A DNA stretch of 64,000 nucleotides, taken from assembly GCF_033115175.1 (NCBI RefSeq), contig NC_084831.1:79927502-79991501 (forward strand), in the 5' to 3' direction. Origin of the DNA: Lepus europaeus (taxonomy: Eukaryota > Chordata > Mammalia > Lagomorpha > Leporidae). The position numbers were made by a program, and so were the translations under genes. The notes under the pieces were generated by a model, which did not search any database, was not told where the DNA came from, and worked only from the letters and a program-made list of their open reading frames with translations. How positions within the stretch are numbered: position 1 is the first letter of the stretch; each line of letters starts with the position of its first letter. Shown here one piece after another: positions 63,849 through 64,000 of the stretch.

Positions 63849-64000
63849 GTAAGACATGAATCCCGATCAGACTTTGCAACGTCTGCAATTTATGTTTCTT
63901 AAGAAATTTCCATTTCTGGTGATTCCCAACATGCCTAGTGGCTCACTGAATTAGACAGCCAAGAGCAGAGCAATAGTTCAAATGCTGCAAGGACACAGGT

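Overview
The window is mammalian nuclear DNA, almost certainly from a rabbit or close lagomorph. Two signs support this. Spliced vertebrate genes are present, and both introns and intergenic DNA are packed with tRNA-derived C-type SINEs (CSINE) plus 3' ends of a rabbit-type L1. There is no sign of bacterial or phage genes, CRISPR arrays or functional RNA genes. Species is inferred from the repeats; gene identity comes from translated exons.

Layout: (1) 1-3676, upstream flank of CLCA2 with old L2/MIR remnants and nested SINEs. (2) 3677-41520, a complete CLCA2 gene on the + strand, 14 coding exons with GT-AG junctions and an uninterrupted 943-codon reading frame. (3) 41521-about 43020, the CLCA2 3'UTR with three AATAAA signals. 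(4) about 43030-48230, the intergenic spacer: degraded L1 3' pieces, one young CSINE, an unassigned 45.6-46.9 kb stretch, and a compact regulatory cluster just upstream of the next gene. (5) 48306-64000, the 5' part of CLCA1 on the + strand (7 exons, 394 codons), cut by the window end in intron 7.

The two genes are tandem paralogues of the calcium-activated chloride channel regulator family. Both encode a signal peptide, a zinc metalloprotease domain with HEWAH, a cysteine-rich segment and a VWA domain. CLCA2 continues through beta-sandwich and fibronectin-III-like regions to a C-terminal membrane anchor. Exons 1-7 of the two genes have matching phases and near-matching lengths. Family knowledge: these are self-cleaving secreted or shed proteins that modulate chloride conductance (CLCA1 on TMEM16A) and, for CLCA2, epithelial adhesion and differentiation. 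CLCA1 here has a complete MIDAS metal site; CLCA2 has a degenerate one.

The most unusual material is in the non-coding DNA. A 195-bp block is copied almost perfectly from CLCA2 intron 6 to intron 8. A 9-bp tandem duplication lies exactly on the weak exon 8 donor. One target sequence was hit by two separate SINEs. SINE pieces crowd several splice sites. A GAAA/GGAA microsatellite lies just upstream of exon 9, and a CTCF-like site lies in a CpG-richer pocket of CLCA1 intron 1. I did not find a new multi-gene system.
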